From Flavobacteriales bacterium (GTDB lineage: Bacteria > Bacteroidota > Bacteroidia > Flavobacteriales_C > GCA-002722245): a stretch of DNA of 53,382 bases. Shown one piece after another: positions 1-9,319 of the stretch. Every line of letters starts with the position of its first letter. Within the stretch, counting starts at the first letter, position 1. The stretch lies in NCBI GenBank assembly GCA_002722245.1, contig PBLA01000016.1:1-53382 (forward strand), in the 5' to 3' direction. The translations under genes and the position numbers were made by a program. The notes beneath the pieces were generated by a model. It made no database searches. It was not told where the DNA came from and worked only from the letters and a program-made list of their open reading frames with translations.

Positions 1-2
1 AC

Positions 3-272
3 AATCCAGAACTAGATGATGAAATGAAGGGATATGCTCAAGAGATGATTTTAAAAACCTATCCAGATGAGAAGTTGCTGAAAAAAGAATATCAGATTAA
101 GTCCTATAATGTCTATATGTTCGGAAACCAAATTCGTGGAGATTGGGGAAATAAAAAAGACAGTTGGCGAATTAGTCTGGAACTTTACCACAACAATACA
201 CTTCATTTAGCCCTACATCCTTCAAAAACGGATCATGGGATGAAATTCATGTTGGAAGTACAGGTGTATTAA
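3..272 (+). CDS. C-terminal part of an unknown protein (5' truncated by window edge)
   Basis: The reading frame is open from the first full codon of the window to the stop, giving 89 visible residues. An internal ATG lies at 24, but the acidic stretch before it (NPELDDE) reads as continuous protein, so I treat this as the tail of a longer gene. The visible part is hydrophilic and ends in alternating beta-like segments. There is no signal peptide, membrane segment or motif I recognise. It is followed by about 100 bases without a gene before the next reading frame on the same strand. Function unknown. Confidence 0.55.
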   Translation, partial: NPELDDEMKGYAQEMILKTYPDEKLLKKEYQIKSYNVYMFGNQIRGDWGNKKDSWRISLELYHNNTLHLALHPSKTDHGMKFMLEVQVY

Positions 273-379
273 ACTTGTTTTTCTAACAAAGACTATTAAA
301 TTTCGACGAAATAGTAAAAAAGAAGAGGAAATAAAATTGAATATTTTCAGTTATATCCTAATGTATAAGCATACTTAAA

Positions 380-1603
380 ATGAAATGGATTTCAGGAGTT
401 TTAAAAGCCCTCTTTATTATTCCCTTTGTATGGATTGCAATCCAACTAATCGTTCCTTCAGAACAAGCAGATACAATTTCAAAAGATCATGAATTGGTTT
501 CTCGACTTAATTTTATTGAGAATGAGCTAAAAAAAAATCATCTCGGTAAAGGAATGCAGGTGCTATTTCCTGAGGGGTATGTTTTTATTCATGCCATATA
601 TGGGTTGAGCTGGTGCGAATTATATCCTAAAACAAATGATAAATCGCTTAAAAAAAGAGCTTACTCAGAGGCTATTTATGCATTTAAGTCAATTGATTCA
701 AAAGAAGGAAAACGGTTTTTTCAAAAACATCTTACCCCTGAATATGGAATATATCATAAAGGGTGGAGCAACTATCTTTTAAGTAAAATAATAGCCTGTA
801 AGGGAAGGTTAGAGAGCAGCCAAGAATTAATACAACTTTATGATAAAAATTGTTCTGAAATTATACAAGCACTTAAAAACAGTGAAACGCCTTATTTAGA
901 ATCCTATGCATTTGATTGTTGGCCCGCTGATAACTTTGTTGCCATAGGATCTTTAAAACACCATAATGAGTTTAAAAAAATTATATCAGACTGGATTCCT
1001 AAAGTTAAAGAGCGATTGGATCCTTACACTGGAATTATACCACATAAATTTGATGCTCTAAGTGATTCCATTCTAGAAGGTTCAAGAGGATGTTCCAGTT
1101 CTCTTTCTCTCTTATTGCTTTCTGATATTGATTCTTCTTTTGCCTCGAATCAAGCAAAAAAGTATCACGAACATTTCTTGTTTAATCGATTTGGTTTCCC
1201 AGCTATTCGAGAATACCCTAAAGGAATTAAAGGAAGTGGAGATGTAGATTCTGGTCCTGTTATTTTTGATGTTGGTTTTGCGGGAACTATTGTTGGAATA
1301 GGGGCTATAAAAAAGCTTGGGTATAGCAATCTATCGGACAAATTGTATAATACGGTTTGTGCATTTGGTTTTGAAACTGGACTTCACAAAAAAAAGGTGC
1401 TTGGTGGAATAATACCAATAGGTGATGCCTTTTTAACCTGGTCCAGACTACAATCTCCTAAATTCAATTGTGAGGTCGAGTATCAATCTTCATTTACTGC
1501 TGTTTGGTTTTACATCTTTTTGGCAATTATTTTATTACTTATATATCCATCAATTCGACAAAAAGTACTGGCTTTACCCACTAATTTTTTAACTAAAAAA
1601 TGA
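380..1603 (+). CDS. Membrane-anchored alpha-helical hypothetical protein
   Basis: 407 residues. A hydrophobic segment near the N-terminus (about residues 7-25) could be a signal anchor, and a second one lies near the C-terminus (about 376-394), leaving a soluble domain of about 350 residues probably outside the cytoplasm. The domain is helical, with evenly spaced W/Y/G-rich turns (FDCWPADN, GDVDSGPVIFDVG, IPIGDAF). This pattern resembles alpha/alpha-toroid enzymes such as linalool dehydratase-like or six-hairpin glycosidase-like folds, but I cannot assign a family. Its stop codon overlaps the start of a 20-codon reading frame that runs directly into the AsmA-like gene, so the three are probably co-transcribed. 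Function unknown. Confidence 0.8.
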   Translation: MKWISGVLKALFIIPFVWIAIQLIVPSEQADTISKDHELVSRLNFIENELKKNHLGKGMQVLFPEGYVFIHAIYGLSWCELYPKTNDKSLKKRAYSEAIYAFKSIDSKEGKRFFQKHLTPEYGIYHKGWSNYLLSKIIACKGRLESSQELIQLYDKNCSEIIQALKNSETPYLESYAFDCWPADNFVAIGSLKHHNEFKKIISDWIPKVKERLDPYTGIIPHKFDALSDSILEGSRGCSSSLSLLLLSDIDSSFASNQAKKYHEHFLFNRFGFPAIREYPKGIKGSGDVDSGPVIFDVGFAGTIVGIGAIKKLGYSNLSDKLYNTVCAFGFETGLHKKKVLGGIIPIGDAFLTWSRLQSPKFNCEVEYQSSFTAVWFYIFLAIILLLIYPSIRQKVLALPTNFLTKK

Positions 1604-1662
1604 AGTTGAATAAAACCTCCTTGTTTCTTATTTTTGGAACAATCCTTGAACCTTTGACCTAA
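1600..1662 (+). CDS. Possible coupling mini-ORF (20 codons)
   Basis: This 20-residue frame starts with an ATG that overlaps the upstream stop (ATGA) and ends with a TAA that overlaps the ATG of the AsmA-like gene (TAATG). It therefore bridges the two genes exactly. The peptide is short and hydrophobic in the middle (SLFLIFG). It could be a translated coupling peptide or simply chance; the exact overlaps at both ends are the only argument for it. Confidence 0.25.
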   Translation: MKLNKTSLFLIFGTILEPLT

Positions 1663-4600
1663 TGTTTTTAACACGCAAAAAATTTTGGAAACGACTGATT
1701 ATTTTAGCTCTTACCCTTCCGATACTACTGGCCTCAATTGGCATTGGACTTGTTTATTATAAGCAAGATGATATTGTTCAGGGTCTTTTGGAAACAGTCA
1801 ACAAAGATTTCAATGGAAAGTTAGAAATAAAAGATTCCCATATATCTCCATTTACTAACTTCCCATATATCTCTATTGATTTGGAAGAAGTAAAAATCTT
1901 TGAGGATAAATCCGATTCTTCTGCCATCATTGCAGATTTAAATGAGGTCTTTTTGGGGTTTGACTTTTGGCAAACTGTTGGAGGACGTTTAGACATCAAT
2001 GACATTAAACTAAAGGACGGATATATTCATTTGGTGCAACATCTTGATGGAAATTTTAATCTCTCAGTTGCGTTAAGTAGTGACAGTGAAGTCGCAATTG
2101 ATAGTACGGCAGAATCGATGCATTTAGCCATCCATGAAATTGAAATTGAAAATGTAGATATTAATAAACTCAACGAAGAGAATCAAATGATGCTTGATGC
2201 ATTTATACAGCAAGCAGATGCTAAATTCTCTACAAGCAATGAGCATACTGCAGTACATTTTGATTCTCGATTTGAATTGAATATCATTCAAGAAGGTGAC
2301 ACCTCATTTATTAAACATAAGCACTTTGATTTAGACACGGAGCTCGACTATAATACCGTGGAGGAAATACTTACACTAGAGCCCACTAAAATTCATTTAG
2401 AAAATGCTGAATTTGACATGAAAGGGTTTGTTAACTTCAAAGACGACATGTATGTTGACTTTACGTTTAACGGAAATAAGGATAACTATGATCTAGTTTT
2501 TGCGATGGCCCCTGAAGAGTTAATTCCTACGTTAAAACGGTACGAGAATAAGGGAAGGATTTTTTTTGAAACAAATGTAAAAGGAAAAACGGCGAATGGA
2601 CAGATGCCTGCTATAAATGCCACGTTTGGTTGTGAAAATGGTTTTTTTAAGAATACAGTAAAAAACAAACAAGTTGATGACTTAAATTTTACTGGAAGTT
2701 TCACTAATGGCACTGCGAAAGACTTTTCTACAATGAAATTGATCTTAAACGACTTCACAGCAAAACCTGAAGAAGGTCAATTGGTAGCAAACTTAGAAAT
2801 CACCAATTTTGATGATCCAGAAATTGAATTCCAAATTAATTCTTCCTTTGAATTGGATTTTTTAGCTGAATTTTTCAACCTGACTGATCTTAAAGACCTA
2901 GGAGGTGCAGTGGAATTGGAAATGAATTTCCATGATATTGTGAATATTGATGCGCCTGAACATGCCATTTCGAAATTAAACGAATCCTACAAATCGGTTC
3001 TTAAAGTAACCGATTTAACATTTAATTACGGAGAGGGTGTTCCCGTAGATGACCTCGATTTACTTGTGGATATGAATGGCCATAAAGCCGTGATTGAATA
3101 TTTTGATTTGAAAATGGGAAATTCAGATGTAAATATGCAGGGTGAAATAAGTGACCTTCCTGCTATTCTTCATCATACTGATCAAGAAATTGAGACGAAA
3201 CTTGACATAAAAAGCAACTTCATTGACCTGTTTGAACTTACAGGGTTAGACTCAAACGCTTTAAATGAAAAAATTAAGGACTTTCAATTAGGGCTCAATT
3301 TTAAGAGTTCAGCTTTGGCACTTACTGAATACAAAAACCTTCCTGTTGGCGAATTCTTTATTCAAAATCTTCATGCGAATCTTCAGAATTACCCTCATGA
3401 ATTGCATGATTTTAATTTAGATATTCTCATTGATGAGGAAAATTTTCAGTTAATCAATTTCAAGGGAGAAATTGATAAAAGTGATTTTTTATTCTCAGGA
3501 AATTTAAAACATTATGACATTTGGTTTGCGGACACCCTTAGAGGTAATACTAAAATAGATTTTGACTTTGAAAGTAATCACCTACGATTGGAGGACTTAT
3601 TGGCTTACAACGGAGAAAATTACGTTCCAGAGGAATATCAGCATGAGGAATTAAATAATTTAAAATTCCATGGGAATACACAGATTCATTTCCAGGATTC
3701 ATTGGAATTTATTGATTTTAATCTCAATCACTTTAATGCTAAAATGAATCTTCATCCATTGGAATTTCAAGAATTTAGTACCAATATCCACTATGAAGAC
3801 GATTATTTGAAGGTGAATAATTTTACAGGAAAATTAGGGCAATCAGATTTTAACACTTCTCTTCACTACTACTTAGGAAATAACGAGGTGCTTGATAATC
3901 AGAAGAACCATTTCTCATTTACATCTAGCTTTTTAGATGTTGATGAATTAACAAATTATAATTTACATTCCTCTTCCACTGCGGAGGAAGATAGTCACGA
4001 TTCTGTTTTTAATATTTACGAGCTTCCGTTTACAAATATGACATTTGATGTAGATATCCATCACATGAATTATCATCATTATATGTTAGATGAACTCAAT
4101 GCAAAAGCGCATACAACACCTAACCACTATTTATATATTGATACACTTTCTGTTGGTATCGCCGGCGGTAGAATTTCAACCAATGGTTATTTTAATGGTT
4201 CCAATCCGAATTCGATTTACTTCAGCCCCAGTATGTTTGTGGATAAAATAGATCTGGATAAATTGTTTTTCAAATTTGACAACTTCGGTCAAGATTATCT
4301 TCTCTCCGAAAATGTCCATGGGGAGTTTACGGGACACATTACAGGTAAAATACATATGCATACCGACTTGGTCCCAAAACTTGATGACTCAGAAATTCAT
4401 GTTACTTCCCATATTGAAAATGGTCGCCTGGAAAATTTTGCTATGCTCGACTCTTTTGCGGATTATTTCAGAGGACAAAATATTGAAACGGTTCGTTTTG
4501 ACACCTTAGACAACGTAATCGATTTTTTAAACGGAACCATTGCAATAGAAAAAATGACAGTTAATTCTACTCTAGGCTTTTTGGAGGTTTCGGGAAAGCA

Positions 4601-4811
4601 GGATACTGATTTTAATTTTGAATACAAAATCAGTGTTCCTTGGAAAATGGTTACGAAAGCAACAGCAAGTAAACTTTTCAAACGAAAACAAGAAAAACCA
4701 CAGGATATAGAAAGTGAAATTCAATACGCGAAGAAAAACACAAAATACGTCACTGTAAAATTAGTAGGTGATTCAATAGATTATTCCGTTTCCTTAGCAC
4801 GTAGAAAATAA
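1662..4811 (+). CDS. AsmA-like family protein (envelope biogenesis)
   Basis: 1049 residues. It has a positively charged N-terminus, one transmembrane helix at about 12-32, and then a long stretch of alternating beta strands with the weakly repetitive pattern of AsmA/TamB-type proteins. The C-terminal part (about residues 830-1010, including the NGRLENFAML and FLNGTIAIEKMTVNSTLG stretches) matches the AsmA_2-type C-terminal domain. Family knowledge: such proteins are anchored in the inner membrane, span the periplasm and are implicated in moving phospholipid to the outer membrane or in outer-membrane assembly. The length suits Bacteroidota AsmA-like proteins. It is the last gene of the rightward group and is followed at once by a hairpin terminator. 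Confidence 0.85.
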   Translation: MFLTRKKFWKRLIILALTLPILLASIGIGLVYYKQDDIVQGLLETVNKDFNGKLEIKDSHISPFTNFPYISIDLEEVKIFEDKSDSSAIIADLNEVFLGFDFWQTVGGRLDINDIKLKDGYIHLVQHLDGNFNLSVALSSDSEVAIDSTAESMHLAIHEIEIENVDINKLNEENQMMLDAFIQQADAKFSTSNEHTAVHFDSRFELNIIQEGDTSFIKHKHFDLDTELDYNTVEEILTLEPTKIHLENAEFDMKGFVNFKDDMYVDFTFNGNKDNYDLVFAMAPEELIPTLKRYENKGRIFFETNVKGKTANGQMPAINATFGCENGFFKNTVKNKQVDDLNFTGSFTNGTAKDFSTMKLILNDFTAKPEEGQLVANLEITNFDDPEIEFQINSSFELDFLAEFFNLTDLKDLGGAVELEMNFHDIVNIDAPEHAISKLNESYKSVLKVTDLTFNYGEGVPVDDLDLLVDMNGHKAVIEYFDLKMGNSDVNMQGEISDLPAILHHTDQEIETKLDIKSNFIDLFELTGLDSNALNEKIKDFQLGLNFKSSALALTEYKNLPVGEFFIQNLHANLQNYPHELHDFNLDILIDEENFQLINFKGEIDKSDFLFSGNLKHYDIWFADTLRGNTKIDFDFESNHLRLEDLLAYNGENYVPEEYQHEELNNLKFHGNTQIHFQDSLEFIDFNLNHFNAKMNLHPLEFQEFSTNIHYEDDYLKVNNFTGKLGQSDFNTSLHYYLGNNEVLDNQKNHFSFTSSFLDVDELTNYNLHSSSTAEEDSHDSVFNIYELPFTNMTFDVDIHHMNYHHYMLDELNAKAHTTPNHYLYIDTLSVGIAGGRISTNGYFNGSNPNSIYFSPSMFVDKIDLDKLFFKFDNFGQDYLLSENVHGEFTGHITGKIHMHTDLVPKLDDSEIHVTSHIENGRLENFAMLDSFADYFRGQNIETVRFDTLDNVIDFLNGTIAIEKMTVNSTLGFLEVSGKQDTDFNFEYKISVPWKMVTKATASKLFKRKQEKPQDIESEIQYAKKNTKYVTVKLVGDSIDYSVSLARRK

Positions 4812-4812
4812 T

Positions 4813-4857
4813 AAGGCTGACAGGGAAGGATGGATTCCTTGCCCCAAACAGCCTTTA
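4813..4857. terminator. Bidirectional hairpin terminator between convergent genes
   Basis: AAGGCTG at 4813-4819 pairs with CAGCCTT at 4849-4855. A GC-rich inner stem (GGGAAGGA against TCCTTGCCC) lies between them. It sits exactly between the stop codons of the converging AsmA-like and lipoprotein genes. Confidence 0.7.
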
Positions 4858-4881
4858 TAAGCGATACGATCTCTAAACAAA

Positions 4882-6654
4882 TTATAATGCACTTTCCTCT
4901 ATCTCTGCCTCGGCCTCAACAGTGGTAGTGTCTACATCTACTAATTCAAACTTTTCCTTAAATTGTTCAACATGTTCTTCATGACCAAATAAATATTGAA
5001 TAGCATCGTCGTTTGAACTAATGGGATGATATTTTCTTGGCGTATTATTATCCTCTAAAATCTGATTCAATAAGGTTATAATTTCTACATAATTATTGTT
5101 TTCATTACTCGAATTAAATAAATACGCGTTATCATTATGAATAAGTGTAATCGTATAAATTGAATCATCACCATAATCTACTCCTGTTAATGAATTAACA
5201 AACGTACTATCACTCTTCTGAAATAAATACTGCATAATCGAGTGCACTTGGTCGGCAGGAAGGTTTGTATCAATGTCCGCATAAAAATCTGTGAGGTGCA
5301 ACATATTGTAAATATGTGCATCTTCACCGAAATATCGATCACCACTCTTTGCTTGAGCAATAACAGATGCAGGGTAAGGTGTTTCAACAATCCCTATTTC
5401 ATTGAGCGCATTAGCCACATCTCTTGGATGATTTTTCAGAATTTTATACGAGTACTGGATGATTTGCCTTAACTCTTTAGAAGGAATTACCGAATCCAAA
5501 TTACTAAACCATTGAACCTGTCCCATCTGGATGAAAGCGTTCACCGTTCTATCAATTCTTCGAACACTGTTATTTTTGTGTTTTCCTAGGTTCGTTAATA
5601 TTTTTTGAGGAATATCAGACTCCTTACCAAGCTCACGATGTATTTGCATCGCTGGACTTAGCGCCATTTCGTATTTAACAGAATCGGCCAAATACTGTTC
5701 AACCTTTTTAATTTCTGCTTTCCCTTTAATTCGAATCAAAGCAGATAAAGCCTCGGCTTCACGAACTTCTTTTTTAAGCATGCTCGAAATAATATCCGAT
5801 GATTTTTTATCTCCAAGTTTGAAAATACAAGACAAAATATTATCGGCAGGAGTTGAACCAGGTCTTTTTCCTTTTAAGGCATCAAAGTCTTTAGCAGGAA
5901 TCATTTTCTTATTGTAAATGGACATGGCTAACTCCAACACTTTCGTTTTCATTTCTTTAGTTCCAGAAGAGGCGTAACCTCTAAGGCCCCGAAAAACATC
6001 TTTCTCAATTTTTTTATCGAGTTTATTCGTTTTAATTTGTTCAGCAATAACGTTTAATACATCCATGCTTCTACCTGTGGTACTCAGCCAATAAAAAAGC
6101 CTTCCCATATTTTTTGACTCACCACCTAAAAACTGTTCCTCAAAAATATCAGCATATCCATCCAGTCGCATAATCCCTGCAAGTTGTATGGCATGATACC
6201 CATTGTTAGGATCATTTATTAAACCGAGAATAGCACCTTGTAATTCCCACTCTTTTATGGAATAACCGGGAGGAGCATTATACTTTTTTTGCAATTCAAT
6301 TAAAGCCTCCTTTACTTCTGAAGTTTCTCCATACGTAATTAAGTCAATTAATTCAGTAACAATTGTAGTATCTCCAAATTTGTACCGTTCAACAATAGGC
6401 TTGTCTTTAAGCGCATCTAACTCCATTTGTCTTTTTATACTGTCCTGTCGAAGTAATTCTCTGCGCAGTTCCGCAACTTTTTTAGGATCAGAAATTTTAG
6501 TCAAGTTATTCCCTATTTTCTCGTCCTCCACAACGGTTTCTTCAACCTTAGGAACCTCTTTTATCACTTTCTTCACTTGTTCTTCTTCCTTGTTTTCACC
6601 ACACCCCATTAAAATTAGAAGAAACACTATTAATATGTTCGCACTATTTTTCAT
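4882..6654 (-). CDS. Lipoprotein with HEAT-like helical repeats
   Basis: 590 residues from the chosen start at 6654. The open frame extends 17 codons further upstream, but the internal ATG puts a clean lipoprotein signal first: a hydrophobic stretch and a lipobox LMGC with Cys18. After it comes a charged, low-complexity segment rich in E and K (about 20-60), which is a typical surface-lipoprotein linker. The rest is regular alpha-helical pairs resembling HEAT/Armadillo repeats, with an acidic tail containing TTTVEAEAEIEES. Probably anchored in the outer membrane; no catalytic motif is visible. It stands alone between two terminators. Function unknown. Confidence 0.75.
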   Translation of the reverse strand: MKNSANILIVFLLILMGCGENKEEEQVKKVIKEVPKVEETVVEDEKIGNNLTKISDPKKVAELRRELLRQDSIKRQMELDALKDKPIVERYKFGDTTIVTELIDLITYGETSEVKEALIELQKKYNAPPGYSIKEWELQGAILGLINDPNNGYHAIQLAGIMRLDGYADIFEEQFLGGESKNMGRLFYWLSTTGRSMDVLNVIAEQIKTNKLDKKIEKDVFRGLRGYASSGTKEMKTKVLELAMSIYNKKMIPAKDFDALKGKRPGSTPADNILSCIFKLGDKKSSDIISSMLKKEVREAEALSALIRIKGKAEIKKVEQYLADSVKYEMALSPAMQIHRELGKESDIPQKILTNLGKHKNNSVRRIDRTVNAFIQMGQVQWFSNLDSVIPSKELRQIIQYSYKILKNHPRDVANALNEIGIVETPYPASVIAQAKSGDRYFGEDAHIYNMLHLTDFYADIDTNLPADQVHSIMQYLFQKSDSTFVNSLTGVDYGDDSIYTITLIHNDNAYLFNSSNENNNYVEIITLLNQILEDNNTPRKYHPISSNDDAIQYLFGHEEHVEQFKEKFELVDVDTTTVEAEAEIEESAL

Positions 6655-6829
6655 TTTGTTACATTTTAACAACTGACTTACGTATAGCAAGTTAGAAAGT
6701 TTCATCGGACTTTAATTCGGAAACGTTTTTAAAAAGGAATGTGTGCAAATACCCACAAATAAACCATATCCTGAACACAACCTAGAAATCACTTTAAACT
6801 CAACTAATCAATCCACCTCCAAGATTGAG

Positions 6830-6877
6830 GACAAAAAAAATCAATAGGATTTCAAAAAAGCGTTCCTATTGATTTCG
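6830..6877 (-). terminator. Rho-independent terminator of the sia module
   Basis: AAATCAATAGGA at 6838-6849 pairs perfectly over 12 bp with TCCTATTGATTT at 6864-6875. On the minus strand the stem is followed by a run of eight U (A run at 6833-6840). It lies about 15 bases past the stop of the siaC-like gene. Confidence 0.85.
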
Positions 6878-6891
6878 TAAAAAAAAATGTT

Positions 6892-7272
6892 TTAGTCAAT
6901 TATTTTATACTCATGCGACACCTCTACTAAGTCAAAAAACTCCTCTCCTGCCTCAAGTAGCTCATCGTCATCTTCCTCATAACACCAAATGATATGAATA
7001 TTTTTTCCTTTCTCGGTGTAGGCTTCCATTAACTCAAGGATATCCAATAAAATTTTGCTGGAAGCAGTATTAAAGTACTCCAAAGTCATTTCAACTGTTA
7101 GTTCCTGATGATTAAATTCATCAAAATAGTTTCTAATCCATTCAAACGTTGAACTAAAATATACCTTCGGGTTTTCTGGACGCGAAATACCTGTGATTTG
7201 CATTAGCTTATTATCTGCATTTAAATTGACTGTTGGGTGCATTTCATCACCCTCTATGATTTTATTTTCCAT
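6892..7272 (-). CDS. SiaC-family regulatory phosphoprotein (DUF1987)
   Basis: 126 residues, the usual family length. It carries the DUF1987 signatures: a RPENPKVYFSS segment followed by the FEWIRNYF helix, and then the beta strand and helix LEYFNTASSK. In Pseudomonas aeruginosa SiaC, a Thr in the equivalent YLNTSS region is phosphorylated by SiaB and dephosphorylated by SiaA; here the matching residue is Thr69. The tail is strongly acidic. It lies 2 bases after the siaB-like gene, and a strong terminator closes the transcript. In Pseudomonas unphosphorylated SiaC activates the diguanylate cyclase SiaD. No such cyclase is encoded nearby, so the output partner here is unknown. Confidence 0.85.
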   Translation of the reverse strand: MENKIIEGDEMHPTVNLNADNKLMQITGISRPENPKVYFSSTFEWIRNYFDEFNHQELTVEMTLEYFNTASSKILLDILELMEAYTEKGKNIHIIWCYEEDDDELLEAGEEFFDLVEVSHEYKIID

Positions 7273-7274
7273 AA

Positions 7275-7802
7275 TTAATCAATTGTTATGTTTACCAGTA
7301 GTGTTATGAAGGATGTCTTTTTATCCCTTGTTTCTACATTAAATTGTATTGGCTGATTCGATTTCCGAGCCATTTCTAAAATACCCAAACCTGCCCCTCC
7401 AAGCTCACTTATAGTACCTCCTTTCAATTGAGACGAGTATTCTGCTTTCATGTCGTCAATATCAAGTTCATTCACCCATAAGATCTTTTCCAAGGTTATA
7501 AGTAAATCAGGATTCTTAATTAAATTCTGGCTTAAAAAATACAACCGCTCTTTTGTATGAAGTACCATGAAAACATCAGGTGGTTGATTCACATTGTATT
7601 TCACCAGATTATCGAGCATTTCAGTAGCTATTTTCAATACTTTCTTCCGTAACCCAGTAGGCAGCAAATCCTTTAACTTTTGATTTAATTCAAGAATTAC
7701 GTTGGATGTATTTTTCCAATCAATTTCACCTCGCATTGAGACCAATTGATGCGCGTCTCTCGGCAGGAGAAAATTTCCAATATTTACTTTTTCATTGACC
7801 AT
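7275..7802 (-). CDS. SiaB-family protein kinase (DUF6272)
   Basis: 175 residues. It resembles GHKL/anti-sigma-type ATPases of the SiaB group. EMLDNLVKYN (Glu61, Asn65) fits the N-box that coordinates Mg-ATP, and ELGGAGLGILEMAR (Gly135-Gly140) fits the glycine-rich ATP lid. The family role is to phosphorylate the partner SiaC protein, here encoded 2 bases downstream. The opposing PP2C phosphatase is encoded 10 bases upstream. Soluble; no signal peptide or membrane segment. Assignment rests on motifs plus the diagnostic gene order. Confidence 0.8.
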   Translation of the reverse strand: MVNEKVNIGNFLLPRDAHQLVSMRGEIDWKNTSNVILELNQKLKDLLPTGLRKKVLKIATEMLDNLVKYNVNQPPDVFMVLHTKERLYFLSQNLIKNPDLLITLEKILWVNELDIDDMKAEYSSQLKGGTISELGGAGLGILEMARKSNQPIQFNVETRDKKTSFITLLVNITID

Positions 7803-7812
7803 AATTTTAAAT

Positions 7813-9309
7813 TTAAATTTTAAACCCCATTACAATAATATCATCTACTTGTTCAGATTCACCTTTCCAATCTTCAAATTCCTGTTCAAGCGCTTTTTTC
7901 TGACTAATCATGCTTTGTGCACAAATATTTTTCATCGTTTTAACGAACTTCCCGCGCTTATATCTTTTAAAGCTTGGACCACCAAATTGATCGATGTAAC
8001 CGTCACTAAATAAGTAAAGTTGATCGTTTTTTTGCAATTGTATTTCCTGTTTTGTAAAGTCTACCATTTTCGTATGTAACCCGATTGGCTGTGCATCTCC
8101 TTTAACGAGTTGAACCTCTTCATCCCTGATTAAGATCATCACTTGATTCGCCGCTGAAAACTGAAGAATTTTCTGATTCGCGTCAAAAAGACAAAAAGAA
8201 ACATCCATTCCATTTTTTAACTGTTCGCCTGAATCTGATTCTGAATCAAGATCTTTATTTAGTGTATTAATCAGTAACTCCCTTAGTCTTGTTAGAATTA
8301 ATTCTGGAGAGGAAATATTTTCCTCCACAATTACTTGATTCAGTAAAGCATTGGCAATCATTGTCATGAAAGCACCTGACACCCCATGCCCTGTGCAATC
8401 TCCTGCACACACATATAAATTCCCATCTTTGTCCTTGTGTGACCAATAAAAATCACCACTTATAATGTCTTTTGGTTTATAGATATAGAAGTAATCTTGA
8501 AAATTATCGGCATAAAAAGAATCTTCAGGCAAAAGCGCATTTTGAATCGTTTCCGCGTAGTAAATAGAGTCTGACATTTTCTTATTAAACTCAATGATTT
8601 TTTTCGTTGAGCTCAAAATATTCTCTCGCATGTCATTTAATGAGCGAGCCAATGTTCCTAATTCATCTTTTCGTTTAGAGGATATAAAATTGGTGTAATT
8701 TCCTGAGGATATTATTTTAGATTGTTCAACAAGACCTAGAATGGTTTTCACAATCGATTCTGCGAAAATAATTACGAGCACCAAAATGGAAATAGTGATG
8801 AATAAAATAATATACCGTAGGGTAATTAAGATTTCACTTAAATTTTCATCCACCTCACGTGTATATAATTCAATTAAAACGGTGCACGAAATTTGCTTTT
8901 CCTCGTCCACGATAGAATTTGAATAAATGGGTGTTTTTAAATAGAAAACAGAGTCATTTCTTTGATACTCTTCCTTATTTTCTATTCGGTCAAACTGTTG
9001 TGTATAATTATTAATTTCCAAAATGTTACTGGCGTAAACGTCCTCCAATGATTTCAACACCGCGATTCCCTTTACCTCTTTATCAGTTGATTGAACTTCT
9101 ACAAACCTTGAAAGTCTTCCAAATAAATTCTCATTTAAAATCCCATCCTGTTCTGTTTGCTCTAACAGATAAGCCACTTTTTGCGCTTTATCAACCAATC
9201 TCTGATTAAAGGCTTGTGAAATTTTCGAACTTATAAACGAATCCAAAAACACGCCAAGAACAACAAAAGAGATGGAGATGAAAATGATAATTTTATACCT
9301 GATTCCCAT
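7813..9309 (-). CDS. SiaA-like membrane sensor with HAMP and SpoIIE/PP2C phosphatase domain
   Basis: 498 residues. Order: TM helix 7-25; extracytoplasmic sensor of about 130 residues; TM helix about 165-185; HAMP linker about 186-240; short coiled coil with the MSDSIYYAETIQNALLP signature; then a SpoIIE-type PP2C domain (about 265-497). Metal-binding acidic residues are present in SGDFYW (Asp286) and GDCTGHGVSGAFM (Asp304), and there is a late FSDGYID motif. Known role of the family: a membrane-controlled Ser/Thr phosphatase that dephosphorylates the SiaC partner. The sensor domain is not of a type I can name, so the input signal is unknown. It is separated by 10 bases from the genes on either side. 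Confidence 0.87.
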   Translation of the reverse strand: MGIRYKIIIFISISFVVLGVFLDSFISSKISQAFNQRLVDKAQKVAYLLEQTEQDGILNENLFGRLSRFVEVQSTDKEVKGIAVLKSLEDVYASNILEINNYTQQFDRIENKEEYQRNDSVFYLKTPIYSNSIVDEEKQISCTVLIELYTREVDENLSEILITLRYIILFITISILVLVIIFAESIVKTILGLVEQSKIISSGNYTNFISSKRKDELGTLARSLNDMRENILSSTKKIIEFNKKMSDSIYYAETIQNALLPEDSFYADNFQDYFYIYKPKDIISGDFYWSHKDKDGNLYVCAGDCTGHGVSGAFMTMIANALLNQVIVEENISSPELILTRLRELLINTLNKDLDSESDSGEQLKNGMDVSFCLFDANQKILQFSAANQVMILIRDEEVQLVKGDAQPIGLHTKMVDFTKQEIQLQKNDQLYLFSDGYIDQFGGPSFKRYKRGKFVKTMKNICAQSMISQKKALEQEFEDWKGESEQVDDIIVMGFKI

Positions 9310-9319
9310 TAAATATATT

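Noticed and set aside
300-312. Perfect 13-nt palindrome ATTTCGACGAAAT between the first two genes
   Set aside because: No promoter box nearby, no second copy noticed and no U run; could be chance.
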